Positions 21,800 through 31,060 of a stretch of DNA of 64,000 bases are shown one piece after another (positions within the stretch are counted from its first letter, which is position 1; each line of letters starts with the position of its first letter). The DNA is from Symbiodinium natans (Eukaryota; Sar; Dinophyceae; Suessiales; Symbiodiniaceae). The position numbers and the translations under genes were made by a program. The notes under the pieces were generated by a model. It had not been told where the DNA came from and ran no database searches. It worked only from the letters and a program-made list of their open reading frames with translations. The stretch is from NCBI GenBank assembly GCA_905221605.1, contig CAJNDS010002189.1, positions 334,472 to 398,471 on the forward strand, read 5' to 3'.

Positions 21800-22048
21800 G
21801 TGGAGGGATTTAGGGTTTAGGGTTTAGGGTTTAGGGTTTAGGGTTTAGGGTTTAGGGCTTAGGGACCCCGACCTTGAGGTTCGTGTAACTTTCGTCACAA
21901 GTGGTATCTTATTTGGGGCACCTTTTTTTTTGCAGCTGCTTACATCTCCCCATGAACTTTCAAGCAAGCAAAGGAGCCATAGGTCGGTGACCTTAGAGGT
22001 CCCCAATGCCTCCAAGGTATCCTGAACTCTGCCAGAAACCAGAACTCA

Positions 22049-22198
22049 TGGGTTCCTCTACTACCCCGTCTCTACTGCTCCCACCTGGTTCCCCCTTAAA
22101 ATGATCTTTATTAAGCTGAAGTATCCCTAAATAGCCTTAATTGTGGCGGCAACCTAGGGGGATTGTATAGAGGGGGGTAGTAGGGGACCCATGGAGAC
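22049..22198. mobile_element. Foldback element, family 5
   Basis: atgggttcctctactacccc at the left and ggggtagtaggggacccat at the right, a 20-bp near-perfect inverted repeat about 150 bp apart. Confidence 0.8.
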
Positions 22199-22262
22199 TC
22201 TTTGTTTATAAATTACTCTTTCGACCCTGAGCCCTGTACTTGACTTTCACTGAGTTGCAGTT

Positions 22263-22456
22263 CAAGCCCCAACCCCCAAACCCCAAACCCCAAGCCCTAC
22301 ACCCTAAACCCTAAACCGCAAACCACAAACCCAAACCCTAAACCCTAAAAGCTAAACCCCAAACCCCAAACCCCAAACCCAAACCCCAATCCCTAAACCC
22401 TAAACCCCAAACCCTCAACCCCAAACCCCAAACCCCAAACCCTAAACCCTAAACCC
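22263..22456. repeat. C-rich array, mixed CCCCAAA/CCCTAAA
   Basis: Heptamer array dominated by CCCCAAA with CCCTAAA at the ends, close to the acceptor at 22474. Confidence 0.85.
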
Positions 22457-22474
22457 TGTTCCGTCCACTTCCAG

Positions 22475-22543
22475 GAGCTCCTTGGCTTCTCGCGCTATGC
22501 TGCAGCGGCGCTCAGCACAGCCGAGGCGATCGTGTGCAGCTGA
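22475..22543 (+). CDS. Candidate terminal exon, unidentified
   Basis: cacttccag precedes ELLGFSRYAAAALSTAEAIV ending TGA at 22541-22543. The C-rich array just upstream fits the usual position of such arrays before acceptors. Confidence 0.45.
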   Translation, partial: ELLGFSRYAAAALSTAEAIVCS

Positions 22544-22593
22544 AGCCCTAAACCCTATGAATGTTTAAGGGTTTGGGGTTTAGGGTTTAGGGT

Positions 22594-22680
22594 GCCCGTT
22601 ATACTAACAGCTCCTTAATCGGGATTACAGTATCCCCATTACAATCCCTATTAAGGATTGTTAGTATAAGGGGGAACATC
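22594..22680. mobile_element. Foldback element, singleton
   Basis: gttatactaacagctcctta at the left and taaggattgttagtataa at the right form a stem with a short loop. No second copy seen in the window. Confidence 0.6.
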
Positions 22681-23170
22681 CTAACCTGAACCCTATGAAG
22701 GTTTAAGGGCTTGGATTTCTGGGCTCAACTAGGATTTCGGGTTTCGGGGTTTCGGGCTTAGAGTTTAGGGTGAATCAGCCCCCTCAGGGCAGAGTTTTGT
22801 TTACGCTGTTTGAGCTTGAGAAGGTGAAGAGGTTTAATGTTGCACCTGCTTCAGCGTGTGCCCCCCCCCCACCCCCCCTCCCAGAACAGTCGAAGCTGTC
22901 CCTCGTTAAACGGAGAGAAATAGGGATCCATATGAATTCAATGGGGCTTCGAGTTTCCCATAGACCGTCCAGGGGCAACGGACCTTTAAAACTAGGTTTC
23001 TTCTTTTGCACAGGGAACCCTAAACCCTAAACCTAAACCCTAAACCCTCGAGGTAACTCTGGGTAGGCTTCAAGGTTCACCGAGCTACCCCAAACCCTGA
23101 ACCCTAAACCCTAAACTCTAAACCCTAAACCCTAAACCCTGACTATGAGGACCCGGACCTTCCCGAACAG

Positions 23171-23383
23171 TGCCCCGCGGCCATTTCTCACATTGTGGGC
23201 GCAGACTCCCGGCAGCAACCGCAGGCTAAGGTCGAGGGTCAGGGTTTAGGGTCTAGGGTCTAGGGTCTAGGGTTTAGGGTTTACGGTTTAGGGAGTGGGT
23301 TCTAATCCTCCGAGGGCAGGGCCTACTATTAGGTGGTTGCCCCGGGCTTGATTCGTTCTACGGGCCCAAGTCCCTATATGAAG
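23171..23383 (+). CDS. Candidate exons, unidentified
   Basis: 23171-23237 reads CPAAISHIVGADSRQQPQAK with acceptor cgaacag and a GT donor. 23320-23383 reads GLLLGGCPGLDSFYGPKSLY with acceptor gggcag and a GT donor at 23384. They are separated by TTTAGGG/TCTAGGG repeats. The phases do not match directly, so an exon may be missing between them. Confidence 0.35.
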
Positions 23384-23490
23384 GTTTTCGAAAACAGGGG
23401 ACCCCCAAACAAGCCCCCCGAATGGCAGGCTTCCCTTAAAATCAGGGCCCCAGTAAGGTTCCCCCTAATTTCGGACCCCCCCATAGAATC
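23384..23490. mobile_element. Introner-like element, family 4
   Basis: Starts at the donor after 23383 and carries the family words ggggacccccaaacaagccc and gccccagtaaggttccccct. Confidence 0.6.
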
Positions 23491-23962
23491 CCCCAAATCC
23501 GCCCGAGTAGCAGGGTCCCCGCGAACCCAATACTGACGTACCCGGACCCTCAGTTGTACTTGCCGCTTTTTTTTTTTTTGGGGGGGGGGGGGTACCAATG
23601 CTTATGTGGCTGTTGCTACATGATGATCTCTTCAACGGTGTTCCGATGAGGATGCGACGCCGTGCATCGCGAGTAACGACCAAACAGGGCCGATACTTCG
23701 GAGAGGTCCCGACATGTTCTTAGGGTGGTTACATGGTGCCCTTAGTCAGGGCCCTTAAAAGGGGACCCCAAAGGCCCTAATATGTCTGCACAAGGGAACC
23801 CTTTACAGGAGGAAAGGGACCATATTCAGGGCGTATATAGCTGCACTCAAAAACGTATGTGCACTAGCAACCCAGGAGCCTCATAACCGCCAAGAGAAGC
23901 CCTAAACCCCAAACCTTGAACCCTAAACCCTCAACCCTAAACCCTAAACCCTAAACCGCAAG

Positions 23963-24061
23963 GAGAGGGAGAGCCACATGGCCTCAGAAATTGCCAAGCG
24001 CGCCGTGAAGGGTGCCAAAGCCTTCGTGCTCTGCAGCCCAAGCAGGCCTGGCTTGTGTGGG
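23963..24061 (+). CDS. Candidate exon, unidentified
   Basis: 33 whole codons read ERESHMASEIAKRAVKGAKA then FVLCSPSRPGLCG, between a C-rich array and a GT donor followed by TTCAGGG/TTTAGGG. The second part faintly recalls the Asn-Pro loop of PLP aminotransferases, but the Asn is absent and I would not assign it. Confidence 0.45.
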
Positions 24062-24496
24062 GTTCAGGGTTTAGGATTTAGAATGGATTTAGGGTTTACG
24101 GTTTAGGGTTTAGGGTTCAGGGTTCAGGGTTTAGGGTTTAGGGTTTAGGGTTTAGGGTTTAGGGTTTAGGGTTGGAGTCTTCCGCGCCCACGAATTCTTG
24201 AGGAGAGGGGATGCTGTGAAAGTGAGCAGCACACCATGGTCTCAGATGTATATGCTGAAACATGTGCTTTGGTGTTCGGGTGGTGTGGTGGGAGGCTGGG
24301 AACTATTTAGTAGTATATACTTTTACCCGGAAATTGATTACTCCGACGCGCTCGCCACGTAAGATGGCCCTCGGACCCACTCCGCTTCTCTGGGGCACAC
24401 GCGTGTGATGGTGAGAAGATTTGGGGTTTACGAAAATGCCCAATATAGATCCCCAAATAGTAGGATCCCCTTACAAGAAAGACCCCAATAAGGTAC

Positions 24497-24770
24497 CCCC
24501 TACAAACCCCAAACCTCAAACCCCAAACCCCAAACCCCCAAACCCCAACCCCAAACCCTAAACCTCAAACCCCAGACCCCAAACCCCAAACCCCAAACCC
24601 CAACCCCAAACCCTAAACCCCAAACCCGAAACCCGAAACCCGAAACCCCAAACCCCAAACCCCAAACCCCAAACCCCAAACCCCAACCCAACCCTAAACC
24701 CTAAACTCCAAACCCTAAACCCTTAACCCTAAACCCCAAACCCTAAACCCCAAACCCCAAACCCCCCCCC
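24497..24770. repeat. Long C-rich array, mostly CCCCAAA
   Basis: About 270 bp of CCCCAAA with blocks of CCCGAAA and CCCTAAA, ending in a C tract. The 63-aa minus-strand ORF GVWGLGFGVW is this repeat translated. Confidence 0.9.
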
Positions 24771-24806
24771 CCTCCCCCCCATTTTTCTGCACGTCGAAGC
24801 TCGCAG

Positions 24807-24887
24807 AGTTTAAGCCTCCTGGGGAGAAGAATGGGCTTGCCAGGCTTCCGGCGATAGAGGAGCTCGTGGCAAAGGCCGGGGCCCCAG
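24807..24887 (+). CDS. Candidate exon, unidentified
   Basis: After gctcgcag, the frame reads FKPPGEKNGLARLPAIEELV then AKAGAP to a GT donor at 24888. Clean exon borders, no family recognised. Confidence 0.5.
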
Positions 24888-25314
24888 GTCTGAGGGTTGA
24901 AGGGGAGGTCGTTTAGGGTTTAGGGTTTAGGGTTTAGGGTTTAGGGTTTCGGGTTTCGGGGTTGAGGTTTGAGGTTTGAGGGTTTCAGGGTTTGAGGTTT
25001 GAGGTTTGAGGGTTTAGTGTTGACAACCCTTACTGGCTCTTGGTAGGGAATTCACAGGACACCTTACAGGGTGTCTTGTTCCCTGTTTCCCAGCCAAGGA
25101 CCAGCAAGAGACGCTCTAACCCTAGACCCCTAACCCCCTACAAATTAAAGCCCTCAAACCCTTAAACCCCTAAAGCCTGAACCCCTAAAACCCTAAAACC
25201 CTAAACCCTGAAACCCCGAAACCACTAAACCCCTAAAAACCCTGAAGCCAGTAACCCGGTAACCCATAAACCCCTAAACCCCTGTACCCCTGAAACCCCT
25301 AGGCCCTAACCCAG

Positions 25315-25380
25315 GGCGCAGACCACGGCAACAAGGCTGAGGCTTCTGCCAGCAGGACGGGTTCGAAATTTATGGCTTAG
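25315..25380 (+). CDS. Candidate terminal exon
   Basis: 21 codons, GADHGNKAEASASRTGSKFM, then a TAG at 25378-25380. The acceptor is at the end of a degenerate CCCTAAA array (25108-25305). Confidence 0.45.
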   Translation, partial: GADHGNKAEASASRTGSKFMA

Positions 25381-26229
25381 GGGTTCAGGGTTTCGGGGTT
25401 TAGGGCATCGGGAGTCGGGATTCGGGATTTGGGCTGAAGGATTTAATAAGTTTCATCTGTGGGTGTGTGACCAGAACTAGGATACTTCCTCGTTTCTTGT
25501 ATAGCCCGATTGTGGTAACTCGAATCCGCTGAGTTCTTGGGTTGAGTGCTGTGAAAGCTCTGAAGAATTCTAGGACCCAGAGTAGGTCCTTATCCCCTTT
25601 TTGAGGGGGTTTAGGTTCCCTTAACAAGCCCCTTAAAACCAGAAAGGGTACCCTCTGTTCTTCCTCGGGTACTCTTGGGTATAGAATTTCAATCCTCAAT
25701 TGTGGCGAGGTGCGAGGTGCCGTCACAGAAGAAAAGCAAGTTTTTTTATCGTTCGAATATTTACCATTTGCTAAAGACCCCTTCCCCGCCAAGAAAAACA
25801 AGAAAGTATACACATATATATATATATAATTAGTATATATATATATATATACATCTTCCTTATGAGGGCAATATAGGGATTCCATCCTTCATTTTTGGGG
25901 GGGTTCTTAAGCAGATGGTAGTTCTGCAGTGGCTGTGGGCAGCGCTGTGGCTTGCGCAGGATATGGCCATTTTTGCTGATTCTGGTCTATGTCGTGCCCG
26001 CAGCTGCACGTTGATGCCGCTCAAAGCCGGTGGGGGGGGGGGGGGCTGTTACGACCCGCATTCCGAGACTCCAAGATGTTCCATCTGACTTCTCTGAGCC
26101 GGATCTTCTGTACGGAAGCCTCAGATTTCGATGGTTTAGCATCTGAAAGTATGCCTAGAACCTGGACCCTCAGCTCAGAAGGGCCGACCGTTCCGCTGAA
26201 CATGCTCGAAATAAAGCCGCGGCAGCAAC

Positions 26230-26260
<31 letters not shown>

Positions 26261-26351
26261 AAAACAAAAAGGCACGTCAACAAATGACGCCTCAAGACAC
26301 TGTCTCCACCGGCGGCCAATCAGCTCAAACCCTGCCTGCACTAGCAAGTAG
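25381..26351. other. Introner ends, microsatellite and ambiguous frames
   Basis: Contains a solo family-11 right end at 25893-25925, an AT tract at 25812-25850, a possible exon from 25940 (WLWAALWLAQDMAIFADSGL), a G13 tract at 26031 and a C25A14 composite tract at 26230-26264. The 161-aa and 132-aa minus ORFs cross repeats and look spurious. Confidence 0.4.
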
Positions 26352-26552
26352 CACCCTGGTCCTAAACCCGTCAGCAGCGCTGAAAGCGAAGCGAAAGAGA
26401 AGCCCTTTGAAGAATCCAAGATCCTGCCGGGCTACGGCACAGTCTACCTCTTCTGGAAAGCAGCAAAAGGCCCAGTGAAGATCGGGTTCGGTTGGAGCAG
26501 AGAGCCGTGTTCCGTACGGCTTTGTGAGGTTTGTGTGCGCCCGAAAGCCTAA
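26352..26552 (+). CDS. Candidate exon, unidentified
   Basis: 67 codons after gcaagtag, with HPGPKPVSSAESEAKEKPFE, then ILPGYGTVYLFWKAAKGPVK, then IGFGWSREPCSVRLCEVCVR, and TAA at 26550-26552. Balanced, globular-looking composition. Three frames overlap here; this one is the most protein-like. Family unknown. Confidence 0.5.
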   Translation, partial: HPGPKPVSSAESEAKEKPFEESKILPGYGTVYLFWKAAKGPVKIGFGWSREPCSVRLCEVCVRPKA

Positions 26553-26603
26553 GTTCCCTAAGCCACTCGAAGCCCACCATCTCGGGCCGATTCTCTACTT
26601 TTA

Positions 26604-26742
26604 GGGTTCTTAAGGGGGGGGGGGGGGGGGGGTTGATGGGGGGTAGGTACTTAGGGAACCTTAGGGAACCTTAGGGGGCTGGTACTAGGGAACATTGGGT
26701 TACATCCCTTGAAGCCCCCCTCCCCCAAGAACATGAGAATCT
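26604..26742. mobile_element. Foldback element, family 10
   Basis: ggttcttaagggggggg at the left and cccccctcccccaagaac at the right, with gtaggtacttagggaacctt in between. Another copy in opposite orientation is at 51528-51655. Confidence 0.65.
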
Positions 26743-26749
26743 ACTGCAG

Positions 26750-26872
26750 AGCCCTGCAGAGCCCGAAGCAGGCGCTTCCGACGCCATTTCGTCGCGACTC
26801 CGCATCGATCTTGCTGCGAATGACGCCGAGCAGTCGCCACCCAAAGCGAAGGTGCAGAGACATCATCGGACC
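26750..26872 (+). CDS. Candidate exon, unidentified
   Basis: After ctactgcag, the frame SPAEPEAGASDAISSRLRID continues with LAANDAEQSPPKAKVQRHHR. Low-complexity, hydrophilic. The 3' border is uncertain. Confidence 0.4.
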
Positions 26873-26975
26873 TTTATAAACCCCTTAAAAAAGGATGTGC
26901 GCCTTAACTGTTGGTATAGTTCACTTGGTTTGAAAGGTATCTAAGTTACTCTACCCTCGTGCGTCGGTTTCCTAG

Positions 26976-27028
26976 CCCGGCTTCTTCCAGCAGTCGTCGA
27001 CCCCCAAGGAAGGGCTTCATCCAGAATC
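26976..27028 (+). CDS. Candidate exon, unidentified
   Basis: After tttcctag, PGFFQQSSTPKEGLHPE to a GT donor, directly followed by a family-7 foldback. Confidence 0.4.
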
Positions 27029-27035
27029 GTGTGAT

Positions 27036-27125
27036 ATAGGGCGGAATAGATACAAATAGTATTCCCTTCTGGCCCCCATGATTATACTAATATAGGCCCC
27101 AAAACCCTGTTCTAATGATTAATTC
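27036..27125. mobile_element. Foldback element, family 7
   Basis: gcggaatagatacaaatagt...ttcccttctggcccc, with relatives at 15694-15775 and, inverted, 20606-20665. Confidence 0.5.
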
Positions 27126-27598
27126 AGTGTTCTAGATTATCTGCCTTTGTTTGATTTGAGTTGAGTCTAGGAGTTCTAATGAACACGAGTCTTGAGGTAG
27201 GGATGTAAAATACTTCGATGGGTAGTTCTGGTAACGGCTGAGCGATAGCTCGGCCAAACTAACCTTATTTGGGAGGTACCTGCAACGGCACCCATAACCT
27301 TATGTACATGACCCTATAAGCTTTAGAATATCCAAAAAGCTCCAACAAAACCCCTACATATACCGATATTTACCCATCGAACTTTGCAGTCGGATACTTG
27401 GGGACCCCCGAAGCGAACCCGAGGAATCCCCCTAGTGTGGATTCAGGGTTCAGGGTTTGGGGTTTATCCTCTACCCTCCAACGTGAAAGCCTTTTGACTC
27501 TTGACATCCTCGTAGGTGACCTTAAACCCTAAACCCTAAACCCTAAACCCTAAACCCTAAACCCTAAACCCTAAACCCTAAACCCTAAACCTCAGCAG
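27126..27598. other. Intergenic or intronic DNA with telomeric array
   Basis: Low-GC sequence without supported exons, then a CCCTAAA array at 27521-27590 leading to the next acceptor. Confidence 0.5.
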
Positions 27599-27689
27599 GT
27601 GGAGTGCCCGAGCACCTGATGCTAGCGACCTTCTCCCGAAAGCGCTTTCTGGAGAAAAGGTTTGCGCGCTTGGCATGATGCAGGGCTGA
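27599..27689 (+). CDS. Candidate terminal exon
   Basis: Acceptor ctcagcag at the end of a CCCTAAA array. The frame WSARAPDASDLLPKALSGEK ends CALGMMQG and TGA at 27687-27689. Confidence 0.5.
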
Positions 27690-27777
27690 GTACGACTCTT
27701 GGTGAGGTTTAGGGTTTAGGGTTTAGGGTTTAGGGTTTAGGGTTTAGGGTTTAGGGTTTAGGGCCTAAGATGCTCAG

Positions 27778-27849
27778 CTGTGCGAGGCCACCGAGTGCGC
27801 GATTGGCTTGCAGGACTCCCTGAAGGCATGTGCAGTGACGTTGGGGATG
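27778..27849 (+). CDS. Exon of an unidentified gene split by the retrotransposon
   Basis: 24 whole codons, LCEATECAIGLQDSLKACAV then TLGM, between AG at 27777 and GT at 27850. It ends in phase 0, matching the exon at 43216. The intron between them would hold the long TTTAGGG array, the CCCTAAA array and the entire copia element (about 15.4 kb). Function unknown. Confidence 0.5.
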
Positions 27850-27854
27850 GTTGG

Positions 27855-27995
27855 GTTTAGGGTTTAGGGTTTAGGGTTTAGGGTTTAGGGTTTAGGGTTT
27901 AGGGTTTAGGGTTTAGGGTTTAGGGTTTAGGGTTTAGGGTTTAGGGTTTAGGGTTTAGGGTTTAGGGTTTAGGGTTTAGGGTTTAGGGTTTAGGG
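27855..27995. repeat. Long perfect TTTAGGG array
   Basis: About 20 near-identical TTTAGGG units directly after the GT donor at 27850. Confidence 0.95.
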
Positions 27996-28325
27996 ATCTC
28001 AGTCGTCTTCATACTAAGATTACTCATAACTACGAGTCGGAAATTTACGCATTATATGAGCTTTCCCTTGAAATAGGGGACCCTCTCTTGCATAACTCAA
28101 ACTGCTTTTTCTTAAACCTCACTATAGGAACCTCCACGACATGACCCCCTTCGCATAAGCCCCTTTCACTCCGCGTAACTTCGCAGTGCCGCCGCCTGAG
28201 GAAGATTGTGGAAACCCTCCCACCTTCGCAAAGGGCCTGGGCAATCCCTTCCCCTCGCATAAACCCTGTTCCTTCACACATCTTGGGGTCCTTGGCATAA
28301 CGCTTTGTGACAGCAAGCCTAAAGC

Positions 28326-28398
28326 CTAAACCCTAAACCCTAAACCCTAAACCCTAAACCCTAAACCCTAAACCCTAAACCCTAAACCCTAAACCCTA
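28326..28398. repeat. CCCTAAA array, left half of the insertion target
   Basis: Perfect heptamers up to CCCTA at 28394-28398. The array resumes with CCCTA at 43057, so both halves were one array before the LTR element inserted. Confidence 0.95.
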
Positions 28399-28628
28399 TG
28401 CGGAGCTGCAGTTGGTATTGTAGAAAGGAGTTGGTATTGGAAGTTGAAGGGTCAATGCACCCGGTAATCTCATGGCTCAAGCCATGACCAAAGCGGTCGA
28501 AGGTTTCGTAAAAAGTGTGCCCTTGGTTTGGGGTCTTGTTGTTTGGTTGTTGGTTGTTCCAGGGGAATTAAGGGCTTCTGTTGGGGTTGACTGTTTTGTT
28601 CCCTGTCCTCCTTCGGTTGCCCCCCGTA
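28399..28628 (+). repeat. 5' LTR
   Basis: 230 bp, begins TGCGGAGCTG and ends CCCCCCGTA (TG...TA rather than TG...CA), identical base for base to 42827-43056. Confidence 0.95.
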
Positions 28629-28641
28629 GGTTATGAGCCCA
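28629..28641 (+). promoter_or_regulatory. Primer-binding site, half-tRNA type
   Basis: GGTTATGAGCCCA starts on the first base after the LTR. GGTTATGAGCCC is complementary to the anticodon arm of initiator Met tRNA (GGGCUCAUAACC, as in yeast), not to a tRNA 3' end. This is the priming mode known for Drosophila copia and yeast Ty5. Confidence 0.75.
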
Positions 28642-28690
28642 AATTAGGCTTCCTGCGGAATTGGTAAAGATTTTTCGTTTGTTTAACGCC

Positions 28691-31060
28691 ATGGACATGA
28701 TGCGGCGTCGCTCTGAACCTGGACTGTCGCCAACGGCCAATGAAGCCGAAGGAAATCGTGGTGGTAGGGGTGAAGATCGACAACAAATGGTACAAGCGCT
28801 GACAGATGGTAGGGAGGTTGCAATGATACAGCCAACGCCTCAGGTGGAAAACGAAGTGGTTCCGGTTCAAGCAGCAAATCCTTTCTGGAGCGAGCGGGCT
28901 CAAGAAGAAATGAGACTTAGGCAATCAAGGCCGGCAAGTCTTCCCGCGAGCGGAGGGGATAGAAGTGGTGAAGGTACGAGGAGGCCACCTTCGCTGCAAG
29001 ATCTTTTGGGTCAGGAACCTGCACCTGTTGAGAGACCATCGTCAGGCTTAATGGGCCAAATGGAACGAGGTACTATTGGTGGAGTGCAAGCCGACGAAGA
29101 ACTCATTCCTGATGTTAGTGGTGAAGAGCAAACTGAAGATATGGCGGTGGTGAAGCGTGCGCTGAAAGAGTTGCTCGTGCAGACAAAGGAGCTGGGGAAC
29201 AGGTTGCATCGGGTGGAGGAGAAAAGCTATACCTCTGCTGCATCTGGGTCAGCTTCAAGGGCACGGAGCTCTGGAGTGGTGGACGCAAACACGGCATATC
29301 CTCTAGGAATGACTCCAGAGAAGCAGTACCTGCCAGGACAAGTTTTCTACACGGATGGTATGGGTGGTTTTTGGACTGTGTTGCCTGATGGGACATGGCT
29401 GCCTATTGAGGGCTACGACCTGCCAAAGGGTTGTGATCTTCAATCCTTGCCTGGGTCCAGGAAGGGGGATGTTCAAGTGGAGGATGAAAAAGAAGTGCCA
29501 ATGATGCATGTAGCTGAAGGGAAGAAACCCTCCAGATTGCCTCCATTGAATTACCCCACGGGAGGTCCTGCACGTGGTGGATATGCAAGTGGACCACCTG
29601 GTTTAACACATGTTCCGATTACTTCCGTGCCGTCAGGTGTTGATGGTTCTGCCGCACCTGTGGGGAACCAGCCCGGTTTTGTTTCAGCTCGGGAAACTGC
29701 AACGCAAGAGAACTCAGCAGGATCGGGTGGATATACAATGGTGGATGATGTTCCGTATCGGTGGAAAATGGTCGCTGGGAAGTTCGAATTAGAAAAGGTT
29801 CCGCTCACAGCTGTTCCGTCTGGTATAGGACATGGACTGCCTCAAGGGCCTGGTGGTAGGGTCAGTTTACCTCCTGGAGCAGTGGTGCCACGTGGTATGC
29901 CAATCACTGGTGATAGTTCTGGAACCGAACGTCCGGAGGCTCTCGGGAAGCATGTGATGAGCCTTCCAACTTTGGCAGACTACACACCAAGCAATCCGAC
30001 GGCACTGGGTGATTGGATCGCAATGATCGAACCAATGTTGTCTTCACTGACAGATACAGGAAGAGTGTGGTGGCAATGCGTCTACTCAAAGGCGTATCAA
30101 GCGTATGCCAAATGGTTGAGTGTTTCTCCGCTGGAAAGGTTGGGCATCAAGGCTGAGCTAGAAGGGCTCAAAGTGGTTCAAACTGCGCATGTTTTGTTGG
30201 AGCAGAGAGCGGTGTCTTTGCTGCTACAGGCGATCCCGGAGAGATTGAAGACCGAGATCGTTTCCACTCGAATGTTGGGGTCGGTGATGATATTTTACAA
30301 ATTGCTGACGGTCTACCAACCAGGTGGAGCAAATGAGCGCAGCACAATGTTGAACTTCTTGGTGCAACCATCTCCAGCAACCTCGATCTCAGAGGCCATA
30401 AAGGGAGTGCGTCAATGGGCGCAATGGCGTTCCCGGTTAAGGGAGCTGAGAGCGACCGAACCAGACGCTACCTTGCTTATCAAGGGATTGGATGGTTTAT
30501 CATCCGCGTTGCTGGCGAAACACCCTACGGTTCATTTCAGAGTGGCATCCTTTCGGGAGAAATTGGGGGTGGACTACTCGCCGACCTCTGAAACTGCGAC
30601 AAAACTAGCTGAAATGTTACAGGCAGAGTTTGAACTGCTATTGCATAGTGCTGGTGAACAAGAGGTGAAGCAGGACTCGGACGCCAAGAAAAGGGCCAGG
30701 TTAAACAAGGCCCAAAAGGGAACTGGTGACGAGACAGAGGAGGGTGACAAAGGCAAAGGGAAAGGAAAAAGGTACAGCGGAGATGGTGAACGTCCTTTCT
30801 GTTGGATATATGGGAAGACCGATGCAGGTTGCAAGTTCGGATCCCGCTGCAAATTTCGCCATGACAAAGACTCCCTTGAGCGAGGAAGATGTTTTGAGTG
30901 TGGGGCCGTTGGCCATCTGCAGCCGCAATGTCCATATAAGGATGGTGCAAGTTCCAATGTGGACTCAAATCCTGAGAGACTAGATCTAAAGGGAATTCTC
31001 CCAAAGGGGGAAAGGGCGGCAAAGGTGCGAAATGGGGAAATGCCAAAAAGGCAGAGGTAG
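28691..31060 (+). CDS. Copia-type Gag with CCCH and CCHC fingers
   Basis: The first in-frame ATG at 28691 gives 789 residues. Gag packages the RNA into virus-like particles. The N-terminal third is polar and disordered-looking. The central part contains helix-rich sequence around LADYTPSNPTALGDWIAMIE, the usual copia Gag core. Near the C-terminus come a CCCH-type finger (C-x9-C-x5-C-x3-H, CKFGSRCKFRH) and a CCHC zinc knuckle (CFECGAVGHLQPQC). The stop at 31058-31060 lies 85 nt after the pol frame opens, and pol is in the -1 frame. Length is above the few hundred residues usual for copia Gag. Confidence 0.88.
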   Translation: MDMMRRRSEPGLSPTANEAEGNRGGRGEDRQQMVQALTDGREVAMIQPTPQVENEVVPVQAANPFWSERAQEEMRLRQSRPASLPASGGDRSGEGTRRPPSLQDLLGQEPAPVERPSSGLMGQMERGTIGGVQADEELIPDVSGEEQTEDMAVVKRALKELLVQTKELGNRLHRVEEKSYTSAASGSASRARSSGVVDANTAYPLGMTPEKQYLPGQVFYTDGMGGFWTVLPDGTWLPIEGYDLPKGCDLQSLPGSRKGDVQVEDEKEVPMMHVAEGKKPSRLPPLNYPTGGPARGGYASGPPGLTHVPITSVPSGVDGSAAPVGNQPGFVSARETATQENSAGSGGYTMVDDVPYRWKMVAGKFELEKVPLTAVPSGIGHGLPQGPGGRVSLPPGAVVPRGMPITGDSSGTERPEALGKHVMSLPTLADYTPSNPTALGDWIAMIEPMLSSLTDTGRVWWQCVYSKAYQAYAKWLSVSPLERLGIKAELEGLKVVQTAHVLLEQRAVSLLLQAIPERLKTEIVSTRMLGSVMIFYKLLTVYQPGGANERSTMLNFLVQPSPATSISEAIKGVRQWAQWRSRLRELRATEPDATLLIKGLDGLSSALLAKHPTVHFRVASFREKLGVDYSPTSETATKLAEMLQAEFELLLHSAGEQEVKQDSDAKKRARLNKAQKGTGDETEEGDKGKGKGKRYSGDGERPFCWIYGKTDAGCKFGSRCKFRHDKDSLERGRCFECGAVGHLQPQCPYKDGASSNVDSNPERLDLKGILPKGERAAKVRNGEMPKRQR

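Noticed and set aside
25400-25885. 161-codon minus-strand ORF
   Set aside because: Crosses an AT microsatellite and lacks splice borders or a recognisable domain.
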